64,000 nucleotides of DNA, from contig NZ_ASJA01000003.1 in the NCBI RefSeq assembly GCF_000412185.1, forward strand, positions 1-64,000. Direction: 5' to 3'. The translations under genes were made by a program, and so were the position numbers. Every line of letters begins with the position of its first letter. Within the stretch, counting starts at the first letter, position 1. Positions 17,955 to 27,072 of this stretch are shown one piece after another. The stretch comes from Euryhalocaulis caribicus. Its GTDB lineage: Bacteria; Pseudomonadota; Alphaproteobacteria; Caulobacterales; Maricaulaceae. Below the pieces are notes generated by a model. The model saw nothing but the letters and a program-made list of their open reading frames with translations. It had not been told where the DNA came from and searched no databases.

Positions 17955-20543
17955 ATGACACCGACCTTCCGCCGCGCCGCGCTGGCTGGCGCCGTTTCGA
18001 TGATCGCGCTTTCCGGCGCAGCCTACGCCCAGGATGAAGCCCGGACCGAGGACGGCGTCGATAATATCGTCGTCTATGGACAGGCGCTGTCCATCCAGCG
18101 CGCGATCGAGGCCAAGCGCGAATCCGACTCCATCATCGAGGCGACGGCGCAGGACGATATCGGCCGTCTGCCGGACCTCAACACCGCCCAGGCCGTGCTG
18201 CGCCTGCCGGGCGTGGCGGTGCAGAACGACCAGGGCGAGGCCCGCTTCCCCATTCTGCGCGGCCTGAACGCCACCTATAACCGCACCACGATCGACGGCT
18301 ATATCGTCGCCTCGCCGGAGCGCGGCGGCCTTGGCCGCGCGGTGCCGCTGGACCTGATCCCCGCCTCGCTGGTGGAGCGGATCGAGGTGCAGAAAACCAT
18401 CACGCCGGATCGTGACCACAACGCCATCGGCGGCTCCATCAACCTGGTCACCCGGTCCGCGCTGGACAGCGACGAGCCGTTCCTGCTCGGCTCCGCCTTC
18501 ATCGGCCATCATGAAAATTCCGGCGACGGCACGACGCTGGACGAGGGCGACGAGGTGCAGCCCCGGCGCGCCAATTTCGCCGCCGGCCGCCGCTTCGGCC
18601 CGGACGGCCAGTTCGGCCTGGTCGCGGGCTTCGACTACTCGATCCGCAATTTCAATATCCCGCAGGTCGAGGTGGATGACGCCGATTACACCGAGTTCGA
18701 CTCGGCCGGGAACAATGTCGGTCTTGGCAATGGCAACGGCTTCGTCGTGCCGACCAATAACCGCATCTTCTTCTATAATAATGTCCGCGAGCGTATTGGC
18801 GCGGTGGTGAAGGGCGAGTGGCGCCCGAACAGCCAGTTCCGCTTCGAAATCGCCGGTTCCTATAACGAGTACAACGACTCAGAGCGCCGCGACGAGGAAA
18901 CCTACGAGCTGGGAACCAGCGGCGCTTCCAGCCAGCCGGCCACGATCCGCAACCAGACCGCCACCACCGGCGTCAGCGACACCGGCTATGGCTTCATCGG
19001 CATCGGCCGCTTCGTGCTGGACCGCGAAATCACCAGCCTGCGCGCCTCAGGCGAATGGATCCCGGCCGAGGGCTGGCTGGTCGAGGCGGGCGGCGCGATC
19101 TCTACGGCGGAGCTGACCAACCCGGAAGTCACCGAGGGCTTCCAGACCGATACCAGTTTCGGCGCGCGCTATGACACGTCCGGCTTCTTCCCCTTCACCG
19201 ATCCGCTGGACCCGGCCGCGTTCGGCGACCTGACCAACTGGGCGCACACCAATCGCGGCACGCTGGACCGCTTCGCCGAGGACGACATCTATGAGGCGAC
19301 GCTGGACGTCACCTGGGATTCGGTTCCGGTTCAGGGGCTGGAATTCAAGGCGGGCGGCCTGATCCGCAACGCCGAGAAGTCCGAAGGCTTCACCTTCAAC
19401 CGCTATGTCGCCGATCCGGCGCTCGGCTACACGCTGGCCGATGTGGCCGACCCGGCGCTGGCCGGCGTGGACTGGCAGGGCGGCTATCGTTTCGAGAACC
19501 GCATCGGGCTGGACGCCTCTGACGCCTATTTCCAGTCCAACGCCTTCGCCCTGACCGCGACCTCGGAAAGCGGCTCCGACGCCGAGGAGAAAGTCACCGC
19601 CGGCTATGTCATGGGCCGTTATGAAACCGGTCCGCTGATGGTGGTTGGCGGCGTGCGCGTGGAGAACACCGAATGGGAGGGCGCGCCGCTGGGCGGGGCG
19701 CTGGTCAGCGGCGACTACACCGATGTCCTGCCCTCGGTGAACGTGCGCTATAACCTGACCGGGGATCTGGTGCTGCGCGGCGCGGCCTCGCAGACCCTCG
19801 GGCGGCCGGACCTCAACCAGCTGACCCGCGGCGAGAACATCAATCTCACCGACAACACGATCTCCCGCTCCAATCCGGACCTGAAACCGCGTCTTTCCAG
19901 CAATTTCGACGTTTCTCTGGAATGGTACATCCCGCAGGGCATCCTCGCCGCGGGCGTGTTCTACAAGGACGTGAAGGACGAGATCTTCGTCCAGACCACG
20001 CAAGGCCCGGTCGAAGTGGACGGCGTCGCCTACAGCGCCCTGACCCAGCCGGAAAACGCCACAAACGCCGAAATCCGCGGCTTCGAGGCGCAGTATCAGC
20101 AGACCTATTCCTTCCTGCCCGCGCCGTTCGACGGGTTTGGCGTCTCGGCCAATATCACCCTGCTGGACACCGAATTCGTGGTCCCGGTCCCGGCCGGCGG
20201 CACGCGTGAAACCGGCTTCTTCCAGCAGCCGGACATGACGGCCAACCTGACCGCCTTCTACGCCACGGAAGCGTTCGAGCTGCGGGCCTCCTACAACTAT
20301 ACGGACACGTTCCTGGACACCGTGAACGCGGGGAACGCCAATCTCGACGAGTATTGGGAGGACCGATACCAGGTGGACCTGCAGGGCCGCTTTAACGTCA
20401 CCGACCGCATCACCCTGATCGGCGAGGTGCAGAACCTGACCGATCAGGGCCGCACGGAGCTGACCGGCCCCGGCGCGGAATATCTGCAGGAGGATGCCGA
20501 TTTCGGCCGCACCTTCTGGCTGGGGGTCTCTGCGGCGCTCTAG
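17955..20543 (+). CDS. TonB-dependent outer-membrane receptor
   Basis: This 862-residue outer-membrane receptor has a signal peptide (residues 1-25, cleavage after AAYA). An N-terminal plug domain carries a TonB box-like DNIVVYG and LPDLNTAQAVLRLPGVAVQN then RGLNATYNRTTIDGY. A beta-barrel region follows and ends LGVSAAL. The plug resembles the large alphaproteobacterial group that takes up oligosaccharides or other nutrients rather than classical siderophores, but the ligand is not identifiable. A secreted protein of unknown function follows 105 bp downstream, after a hairpin, and is the best clue to its substrate. Confidence 0.92.
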   Translation: MTPTFRRAALAGAVSMIALSGAAYAQDEARTEDGVDNIVVYGQALSIQRAIEAKRESDSIIEATAQDDIGRLPDLNTAQAVLRLPGVAVQNDQGEARFPILRGLNATYNRTTIDGYIVASPERGGLGRAVPLDLIPASLVERIEVQKTITPDRDHNAIGGSINLVTRSALDSDEPFLLGSAFIGHHENSGDGTTLDEGDEVQPRRANFAAGRRFGPDGQFGLVAGFDYSIRNFNIPQVEVDDADYTEFDSAGNNVGLGNGNGFVVPTNNRIFFYNNVRERIGAVVKGEWRPNSQFRFEIAGSYNEYNDSERRDEETYELGTSGASSQPATIRNQTATTGVSDTGYGFIGIGRFVLDREITSLRASGEWIPAEGWLVEAGGAISTAELTNPEVTEGFQTDTSFGARYDTSGFFPFTDPLDPAAFGDLTNWAHTNRGTLDRFAEDDIYEATLDVTWDSVPVQGLEFKAGGLIRNAEKSEGFTFNRYVADPALGYTLADVADPALAGVDWQGGYRFENRIGLDASDAYFQSNAFALTATSESGSDAEEKVTAGYVMGRYETGPLMVVGGVRVENTEWEGAPLGGALVSGDYTDVLPSVNVRYNLTGDLVLRGAASQTLGRPDLNQLTRGENINLTDNTISRSNPDLKPRLSSNFDVSLEWYIPQGILAAGVFYKDVKDEIFVQTTQGPVEVDGVAYSALTQPENATNAEIRGFEAQYQQTYSFLPAPFDGFGVSANITLLDTEFVVPVPAGGTRETGFFQQPDMTANLTAFYATEAFELRASYNYTDTFLDTVNAGNANLDEYWEDRYQVDLQGRFNVTDRITLIGEVQNLTDQGRTELTGPGAEYLQEDADFGRTFWLGVSAAL

Positions 20544-20570
20544 GGGGCTGGCGTCGCAAGAACTTCATTG

Positions 20571-20607
20571 GCGCCCGGCGGCGGGCCTTCCTACCGTCGC
20601 CGGGCGC
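20571..20607 (+). terminator. Hairpin between receptor and secreted-protein genes
   Basis: Perfect 10-bp arms, GCGCCCGGCG (20571-20580) and CGCCGGGCGC (20598-20607), with a 17-nt loop, lie 28 nt after the receptor stop. The following sequence is pyrimidine-rich but not a U tract. It may act as a partial terminator or mRNA stabiliser that lowers expression of the downstream gene. Confidence 0.45.
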
Positions 20608-20648
20608 ATCCTTTCCCTTTCCTGTGAGATTCTCCCGGAGCTTTCGCC

Positions 20649-21539
20649 ATGATGATCAAGCGGATCCTGTTGCTCGCCATCTTTGCCCTCGTTGCCTCCG
20701 CGCAGGCGTTTGCGCAAAGCCGCTGGGCCGACTGGCCGACCTATGAACGGCCGGAGCCTCTACAGCTTCAGGCCGCAGAAATCGCCCGCATCGAAGTGCC
20801 CGAGGCGCGGCAGGGCGCGGCCGCGGACGCGGACCACGTCTACGCCATCGTCAATTTCGCCATTGGCAAATATGACCGTGAAACGGGCGAGCGCGTGGCC
20901 GCATGGGAAGGGCCGCGCGGCGGCCTGATCGGCCACCTCAACAGCTGCTTTGCCGAGGGCGGGCAGCTGCTCTGCGCCAATTCCAACCACCCGGAAGTGC
21001 CGATGGCCAGCTCGGTAGAGATTTTCGACACCGAAACGATGGAGCATGCCGGAACCAGGAGCCTTGGCCTGATGGACGAGGGGTCGCTGACCTGGTTCGA
21101 CCATCTGGGCGCGGGCTGGATCGTCGGTTTCGCCCATTATAATGACGAGACGGGCGAGCCCTTCAAATCCAACGCCTATGCCGGGGTGCATACGTTCGAC
21201 AAGGAATGGCGCCGCACGGGCGGCTGGCGCCTGCCGCCGCACCTGATCGCCGAAATGGCGCCGCAGGCGGCTTCCGGCGGGGCGCTGGGCGAGGACGGGC
21301 TTCTTTATATCTTCGGCCACGACAAGCCGGAGCTTTACGTGCTGGCCAAACCGGACATGGGGCCGACCCTGCTGCATGTCGCCACGATCGCGGTGGATGC
21401 GGAAGGGCAGGCCTTTTCCTTCGATCCCGAAGATCCGCGCGTGATCTGGGCCATCAGCCGCCCCAACGGCCAGGTTCGCGGCTTCCGTCTGCCGGAGGTG
21501 CCGCTGGAAATGGAGCACGCCCGGCGTTTCGCGAAATAG
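20649..21539 (+). CDS. Secreted protein of unknown function, partner of TonB receptor
   Basis: This 296-residue protein has a clear signal peptide (residues 1-22, MMIKRILLLAIFALVASAQA). The mature part has repeated short beta-like segments such as DADHVYAIVNFAIGKYDRET, VEIFDTETMEHAGTRSLG and EDGLLYIFGHDKPELYVLAK, which give the feel of a beta-propeller. Two cysteines (NSCF and LLCAN) could form a disulfide. I do not recognise a family or catalytic motif. It is immediately downstream of the TonB receptor and probably handles the same ligand at the periplasm or surface. The start could also be ATG 20652. ORF and signal are seen; the fold and role are inferred. Confidence 0.75.
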   Translation: MMIKRILLLAIFALVASAQAFAQSRWADWPTYERPEPLQLQAAEIARIEVPEARQGAAADADHVYAIVNFAIGKYDRETGERVAAWEGPRGGLIGHLNSCFAEGGQLLCANSNHPEVPMASSVEIFDTETMEHAGTRSLGLMDEGSLTWFDHLGAGWIVGFAHYNDETGEPFKSNAYAGVHTFDKEWRRTGGWRLPPHLIAEMAPQAASGGALGEDGLLYIFGHDKPELYVLAKPDMGPTLLHVATIAVDAEGQAFSFDPEDPRVIWAISRPNGQVRGFRLPEVPLEMEHARRFAK

Positions 21540-21609
21540 CGGTTGATCGCTGCGCCGGCCCCTGCGCCGCGTCTTGACTTCCCCCTCGCGCGGACCCTTC
21601 TGTGAGGGC

Positions 21610-22002
21610 ATGAAATCAAGAGGCAATTCCAAGAAGGGGCCGACGCAGCGCCAGCTCCGCGCCGGCGAACTGATCCGTCACGCCATCGCTGAAATCCTGA
21701 TCAAGGAAGCGATGCACGATCCCGCGCTGGAAGGCGTCTCGGTGACGATCTCGGAAGTGCGGGTCTCGCCCGACCTCAAGCACGCGACCGTCTTCTGCGC
21801 GCCGCTGGCCGACCAGAACCATGAAGAAGTGCTGGCCGGCCTCAACCGCGCGGCGGGCTTCCTGCGCCACCGTCTGGGCGACGAGATCGAGACCAAGTTC
21901 ACGCCGTCCCTGAAATTCGTTCATGACGAATCCTTCCAGGCGGCCAGCGACATGGACGCGCTGATGCGCCGTCCCGAAGTCGCGCAGGATCTGGACGACT
22001 AG
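21610..22002 (+). CDS. rbfA: 30S ribosome-binding factor RbfA
   Basis: RbfA is a small KH-fold factor for late 16S rRNA processing and cold adaptation. The protein starts [20 protein letters not shown] at ATG 21610; an upstream TTG at 21574 would add 12 non-conserved residues. Core motifs are [20 protein letters not shown] (residues ~41-60) and [21 protein letters not shown]. Length is 130. It follows the secreted-protein gene by 70 bp and precedes truB by 2 bp, which marks the point where the infB-rbfA core cluster resumes. Confidence 0.94.
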   Translation: MKSRGNSKKGPTQRQLRAGELIRHAIAEILIKEAMHDPALEGVSVTISEVRVSPDLKHATVFCAPLADQNHEEVLAGLNRAAGFLRHRLGDEIETKFTPSLKFVHDESFQAASDMDALMRRPEVAQDLDD

Positions 22003-22004
22003 GC

Positions 22005-22958
22005 ATGGCCAAACGGCGGACGGGCAGGAATGTCCATGGCTGGGTGGCCCTGGACAAGCCGACAGGCATGAGTTCGGCCAAGGCCCTGAACGAGGTTCAG
22101 CGCCTGCTGGACGCCAAAAAGGCCGGTCACGCCGGAACGCTGGACCCGATGGCCAGCGGCGTTCTCCCCCTGGCCTTTGGAGAGGCCACCAAGACGGTCT
22201 CTTTCATGATGGGATCGGGCAAATCCTACCGCTTCACCGTGAAATGGGGCGAAAGCACCGATAGCTGCGATGCGGAGGGCGCGGTCACGGCCACCAGCGA
22301 CGTGCGGCCCGACCGCGCGGCGATAGAGACCGCGCTGCCCGCCTTTATCGGCGAAATCGATCAGGTTCCCCCGCAATTTTCCGCCATCAAGGTGGATGGA
22401 GAGCGCGCCTACAAGAAGGCCCGCAAGGGCGAGACCGTGGAGATGAAGGCGCGCAAGGTTCGCGTTGACGATCTGCGCCTCGCGGAGACGCCGGACGCCG
22501 ATACCGCGGTGTTCGAGGCCGATTGCGGCAAGGGCGTCTATGTCCGTGCGCTGGCGCGCGACATCGCCGCCGCGCTGGGCGCGGAAGGCCATGTCACGGT
22601 GCTTCGGCGGACCCGTGTCGGGCCGTTCGCCGCGGAACAGTGCCATACGCTGGACGAATTGAGCGATTTGGCGCATAAGGCCCGCCTGACTGAGGTATTG
22701 AGCCCGGTACAGACCTCGCTGGACGACATCCCGGCGGTGGCCGTGACCGAGGGAGACGCCTTCAGTCTGAAGCAGGGGCGCGAGATCGTTCTGCTTCCGC
22801 GGATAGCTACAGAGCTTCGCGAAAAGGCCAGTCCCCGCACCATTGATGGTAAGGACGCCTCTCGTTGGGCTTTGGCGCACGTGGATGGAACGGCCGTCGC
22901 CATTGGCGATGCGCGCGCCGGACGGATGACGCCGGTGCGCGTGTTTAATTTGACCTAG
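22005..22958 (+). CDS. truB: tRNA pseudouridine(55) synthase TruB
   Basis: TruB makes the nearly universal pseudouridine at tRNA position 55. The catalytic segment [17 protein letters not shown] contains the nucleophile D47, and the N-terminus [17 protein letters not shown] is typical. The remainder includes [21 protein letters not shown] and [18 protein letters not shown]. Length 317 is normal. It begins 2 nt after rbfA and is followed by rpsO after 16 nt. Confidence 0.95.
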   Translation: MAKRRTGRNVHGWVALDKPTGMSSAKALNEVQRLLDAKKAGHAGTLDPMASGVLPLAFGEATKTVSFMMGSGKSYRFTVKWGESTDSCDAEGAVTATSDVRPDRAAIETALPAFIGEIDQVPPQFSAIKVDGERAYKKARKGETVEMKARKVRVDDLRLAETPDADTAVFEADCGKGVYVRALARDIAAALGAEGHVTVLRRTRVGPFAAEQCHTLDELSDLAHKARLTEVLSPVQTSLDDIPAVAVTEGDAFSLKQGREIVLLPRIATELREKASPRTIDGKDASRWALAHVDGTAVAIGDARAGRMTPVRVFNLT

Positions 22959-22974
22959 AGTTTAGGAGAATACG

Positions 22975-23244
22975 ATGTCGGTTACGGCAGATCGCAAAGC
23001 CGAATTGATCAAGGAAAACGCTCAGAACGACGGTGACACGGGGTCGCCGGAGGTTCAGGTCTCGATCCTCACAGAACGGATCGCCAACCTCACAGAGCAC
23101 TTCAAGACGCACAAGAAGGACAATCATTCCCGCCGCGGGCTCCTGAAAATGGTGTCCCAGCGCCGCCGCCTTCTCGACTATCTCAAGCGCAAGGACGAAG
23201 CTCGTTACAAGGCGCTGATCGGGAAGCTGGGCATTCGCCGCTAG
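22975..23244 (+). CDS. rpsO: 30S ribosomal protein S15
   Basis: S15 is a primary 16S rRNA-binding protein of the 30S platform. The 89-residue sequence contains [20 protein letters not shown] and [20 protein letters not shown] then [13 protein letters not shown], a full-length match to the family. An AGGAG ribosome site lies 7 nt upstream of ATG. Its neighbours truB upstream and pnp downstream are the conserved context, in which rpsO and pnp are usually co-transcribed. Confidence 0.98.
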   Translation: MSVTADRKAELIKENAQNDGDTGSPEVQVSILTERIANLTEHFKTHKKDNHSRRGLLKMVSQRRRLLDYLKRKDEARYKALIGKLGIRR

Positions 23245-23295
23245 GACGCGGCAGACCGCAATTACCGTTAGACGCGGCCGGAAGATGAAAGACGT

Positions 23296-25422
23296 ATGTT
23301 CGATATAAAGACCGAAACGATTGAATGGGCGGGGCGCGAGCTCACGCTCGAAACGGGCCGCATGGCCCGCCAGGCCACGGGCGCGGTTGTCGCGACCTAT
23401 GGCGACACCAAGGTTCTGGCGACGGTCGTCGCCGAACCCAAGGCGAAAGAGGGATTTGATTTCTTCCCCCTGACCGTTAACTACATCGAGAAAACCTACG
23501 CCGCCGGGAAGATTCCCGGCGGTTATTTCAAGCGCGAAGGGCGTCCGACCGAAAAGGAAACCCTCACCTCGCGCCTGATCGACCGGCCGATCCGGCCGCT
23601 GTTCGCCAAGGGGTTCAAGAACGACACCCAGGTGATGATCCACGTGCTCAGCCACGATCTGGAAAATGACCCGGACATCGTCTCCCTGGTTGCGGCCTCC
23701 GCCGCGTTGACCATTTCCGGCGTGCCTTTCATGGGCCCGATCGGGGCGGCGCGCGTGGGCGTGATCGACGGCGAATACGTCATCAACCCCTCCGTGGACG
23801 AGCTGGAAGACTCCGACCTCGACCTGGTCGTCGCCGGCACGGGCGATGCGGTGATGATGGTCGAATCCGAAGCGAAAGAGCTTTCGGAAGAGAAGATGCT
23901 GGGCGCGGTCATGGCCGGCCATGAATCGTTCCAGCCGGTGATCGACGCGATCATCAACCTGGCCGAGAAGGCGGCGAAAGAGCCGTGGGACTTCCAGCCG
24001 GAAGACCGCTCGGAGCAGAAGGCCCAGCTTTCCAAGCTGGTCGAGAAAGAGCTGCGCGACGCCTACAAGCTGTCCGACAAGACCGAACGCCGCGCCGCCA
24101 TCGACGCCGCCAAGGAAAAGGCTGTCGAGAAGCTGGTCGCGACCGAGGAAAACCCGGACGGCATGACCAGCCAGGTCTTCAATGATGTCTTCAAGTCGGT
24201 GGAAGCCTCCATCGTCCGCGGCGACATCATCAAGACCAAGAAGCGCATCGACGGCCGCGCGCTGGACGAAGTCCGCCCGATCATGGCGGAAGTCGCCACG
24301 CTGCCGCGCGCGCATGGCTCCTCGCTGTTCACCCGCGGCGAAACGCAGGCCCTCTGCGTCGCGACGCTGGGAACCGGCGAAGACGAGCAATATGTCGACT
24401 CCCTGACGGGGACTTATAAGGAGACATTCATGCTCCATTATAATTTCCCGCCGTTTTCCGTCGGCGAAACCAGCTTCCGTCTGGCTCCGGGCCGCCGCGA
24501 AATCGGCCACGGCAAGCTGGCCTGGCGCGCTCTCAAAGCGGTCATGCCCGACGCCGAGGAATTCCCCTACACGATCCGTCTGGTCTCGGAGATCCTGGAA
24601 TCCAACGGTTCCTCCTCCATGGCGACCGTCTGCGGCGGCGCGCTGGCGATGATGGATGCGGGCGTGCCGATCAAGCGCCCGGTCTCCGGCATCGCGATGG
24701 GCCTGATCAAGGACGAGGACGGCGTTGCGGTCCTGTCCGACATCCTGGGCGATGAGGACCATCTGGGCGACATGGACTTCAAGGTGGCCGGCACGTCCGA
24801 AGGCGTGACGTCCCTGCAGATGGACATCAAGATCGCCGGCATCACCCGGGACATCATGGAAACCGCGCTGGAGCAGGCCAAAGGCGGCCGTCTCCACATT
24901 CTCGGTGAAATGAACAAGGCCCTGACCGAGTCCCGTGGCTCGGTGGGCGAATACGCGCCGCAGATCGAGACGCTGACCATCCCGACCGACAAGATCCGTG
25001 ACGTTATCGGCACGGGCGGCAAGGTCATCCGTGAAATCGTCGAGACGACCGGCGCCAAGGTCGACGTCAATGACGACGGCGTGATCAAGGTCGCCTCCAG
25101 CGACAAGGCCTCCATCGAGCAGGCCGTGAACTGGATCAAGGGCCTCACGGCCGAGCCGGAAGAAGGCGAGATCTACAAGGGCAAGGTCGTGAAAGTCATG
25201 GACTTCGGCGCCTTTGTGAACTTCTTCGGCCCGAAGGACGGCCTGGTGCATGTTTCCCAGATGAAGCAGGAGCGCGTGGGCCATCCGTCCGACGTGGTTG
25301 CCGAGGGCGACGAGGTCTATGTGAAGCTTCTGGGCTTCGACGACCGCGGCAAGGTCCGCCTGTCCATGAAGGTCGTGGATCAGGAAAGCGGCGAGGAAAT
25401 CTCCGAAGACAACGCCGAATAG
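23296..25422 (+). CDS. pnp: Polyribonucleotide nucleotidyltransferase (PNPase)
   Basis: PNPase degrades RNA phosphorolytically from the 3' end as part of the degradosome. The 708-residue protein has two RNase PH domains (about 10-220 and 310-545), an alpha-helical linker between them, a KH domain (about 550-610, [16 protein letters not shown]) and an S1 domain (about 620-690, [20 protein letters not shown]). [20 protein letters not shown] and the [10 protein letters not shown]-type motif (here [12 protein letters not shown]) are conserved. It follows rpsO by 51 bp and ends before a strong terminator. Confidence 0.97.
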   Translation: MFDIKTETIEWAGRELTLETGRMARQATGAVVATYGDTKVLATVVAEPKAKEGFDFFPLTVNYIEKTYAAGKIPGGYFKREGRPTEKETLTSRLIDRPIRPLFAKGFKNDTQVMIHVLSHDLENDPDIVSLVAASAALTISGVPFMGPIGAARVGVIDGEYVINPSVDELEDSDLDLVVAGTGDAVMMVESEAKELSEEKMLGAVMAGHESFQPVIDAIINLAEKAAKEPWDFQPEDRSEQKAQLSKLVEKELRDAYKLSDKTERRAAIDAAKEKAVEKLVATEENPDGMTSQVFNDVFKSVEASIVRGDIIKTKKRIDGRALDEVRPIMAEVATLPRAHGSSLFTRGETQALCVATLGTGEDEQYVDSLTGTYKETFMLHYNFPPFSVGETSFRLAPGRREIGHGKLAWRALKAVMPDAEEFPYTIRLVSEILESNGSSSMATVCGGALAMMDAGVPIKRPVSGIAMGLIKDEDGVAVLSDILGDEDHLGDMDFKVAGTSEGVTSLQMDIKIAGITRDIMETALEQAKGGRLHILGEMNKALTESRGSVGEYAPQIETLTIPTDKIRDVIGTGGKVIREIVETTGAKVDVNDDGVIKVASSDKASIEQAVNWIKGLTAEPEEGEIYKGKVVKVMDFGAFVNFFGPKDGLVHVSQMKQERVGHPSDVVAEGDEVYVKLLGFDDRGKVRLSMKVVDQESGEEISEDNAE

Positions 25423-25454
25423 GCAGCGTCTTCGCGGCCCTGGATAAAAAAGCG

Positions 25455-25487
25455 AACCCCCGTCAGTTTGGCGGGGGTTTTCTTTTG
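25455..25487 (+). terminator. Rho-independent terminator after pnp
   Basis: Stem AACCCCCG (25455-25462) with CGGGGGTT (25472-25479), a 9-nt loop and a TTTTCTTTT tail, 32 nt after the pnp stop. Confidence 0.9.
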
Positions 25488-25584
25488 CCTTCAAATACGA
25501 ACACGTGTAGTAGCCCCTCTTTGCCAAAAATACCTGTGACCCAGCCGCCAGCGCCGGATCGCAGACCTATCCTTTGGGGGACAC

Positions 25585-26904
25585 GTGAAAACCGAATATC
25601 TGATCGCCGGAGCGGTGTTTGCCGCCGCCGCCGTGAGTACGCCTGTGAGGGCGCAGCAGGGTCGCATCGGCGGCCCCGTGGGCATCGACACCGGCTTGAC
25701 TGAAGCCCTGACCGATACACAGGAACACCTGACGCAAGACGCTTCATACCTGCTGCGGATGCGCAAAGACGGCCGCCTGCCGTCCAATTCCCTGACCGTC
25801 AGCGGCCTTTTCAAGGCCGGTTATTATTACGAGCAAACGGATACGGCCGGGAAATACCCGATCCTGAGCCGTTTCCCGAACCAGCACGGCACGGGAAAAG
25901 ACAATTCCGAATTCGTGATCAATGTCGCGGCGGTCTCTCTGACCGGCACGCTGACCGACTGGATCACGGCCTATGCTCAGATGGAATATTCAGAGATCAA
26001 TTTCGCGCGTGACCAGGACGAGGTGCAACTGCGCGAATATTACGCGGTCCTTGGCAATCTGGACGTGTTCGGCGGCTATCTGGCCTATGGCCGCAAAACC
26101 GTCGATTTCGGCGAGCAGTTTGGCTACAACCCGTTCACCCACTCCATCAATCAGCATTTTTTCTGGACCCTGGCGGACGAGCCGGTTCTTGAACTGGGCT
26201 ATGTCGGCGATACATGGCGGGTCTCCGGTACACTGGCAGAGGGCGAGCGCATGCTCCGCGTGGGCATGTCGACGGACCGAGATGGCGGCCTAGGGACGAA
26301 CTTCGCGCTGAAAGCGGAGAAGAGCTTCCTGCTGGAGGGTGATCGCTCTCTCCGCGTCTCGGCCTCCTATCTCGACGGCACGATCTACAACAATAATTTC
26401 ACGGCCCATACGCTGGCCTCGATCGACCGGCCCGGCCCGCCGAACGCGCCGCTCCCGCCGAATGTCTATATCGCCTATGAAAACGGCGCCTGGGATCTCG
26501 GCGCGGAATATCTTTCGCCGCGTTTTGATCTGGCGGTGGAATATACCCGCTCGACCGATATCTGGCCGGCGACCTCCTTCAACACTGATACGGGCGAGAA
26601 ATACGACGGCGCGCGCGATCTCGACGCGCTCTCCATCATGGGCCGGTACAAGACCGAGATCGCAGGCTTCCGAACCGATTTCAGCGCCGTCTGGTCACAG
26701 TCCATACTCGGCCCCGAAGACACCGAGTTCGATGATGTTTACCAGCACGTGCTGGGCGCAGAAATCCACATCAATCCGTATCTCGATCTGGGGGCGGAGA
26801 TTGTTTTCAACGAAGGGTTCCAGCCTTTCGTCGGCATTCAGGACGTGTCCATCTCCTCGGTGCAGTCGCAGGTTGGCATACTGGGCGTAACCGCGCGTTT
26901 CTAG
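25585..26904 (+). CDS. Outer-membrane beta-barrel porin, LbtU-like
   Basis: The 439-residue protein starts at GTG 25585 with GGGGG 6 nt upstream. A signal peptide covers residues 1-24 (cleavage near VRA). The mature chain has a short alpha-helical region, then many alternating beta strands, ending with the aromatic terminal residue of outer-membrane barrels (VTARF). Segments such as LREYYAVLGNLDVFGGYLAY then GRKTVDFGEQFGYNPFTHSI resemble the LbtU legiobactin receptor-type porin family, which functions without TonB. A siderophore role is a family-level guess. It is single, between strong terminators. Confidence 0.65.
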   Translation: MKTEYLIAGAVFAAAAVSTPVRAQQGRIGGPVGIDTGLTEALTDTQEHLTQDASYLLRMRKDGRLPSNSLTVSGLFKAGYYYEQTDTAGKYPILSRFPNQHGTGKDNSEFVINVAAVSLTGTLTDWITAYAQMEYSEINFARDQDEVQLREYYAVLGNLDVFGGYLAYGRKTVDFGEQFGYNPFTHSINQHFFWTLADEPVLELGYVGDTWRVSGTLAEGERMLRVGMSTDRDGGLGTNFALKAEKSFLLEGDRSLRVSASYLDGTIYNNNFTAHTLASIDRPGPPNAPLPPNVYIAYENGAWDLGAEYLSPRFDLAVEYTRSTDIWPATSFNTDTGEKYDGARDLDALSIMGRYKTEIAGFRTDFSAVWSQSILGPEDTEFDDVYQHVLGAEIHINPYLDLGAEIVFNEGFQPFVGIQDVSISSVQSQVGILGVTARF

Positions 26905-26926
26905 CGCCGCGTCCCGCCAGCGATGA

Positions 26927-26965
26927 AAGGCCGCCGTCCCGGAAGGGGCGGCGGCCTTTTTCTTT
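26927..26965 (+). terminator. Rho-independent terminator after LbtU-like porin
   Basis: A 10-bp stem, AAGGCCGCCG (26927-26936) with CGGCGGCCTT (26949-26958), a GC-rich loop and TTTTTCTTT, 23 nt after the porin stop. Confidence 0.9.
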
Positions 26966-27072
26966 GCAGCGCCGCCTTGCCGCGCGGGTCGGCGCCGATC
27001 AAGATGCGCGGCAATCCAAGCAACGCCGCGAACCCGCAGCCCATGGGTCCGCAAAGGGGAGAGACAAATCAC

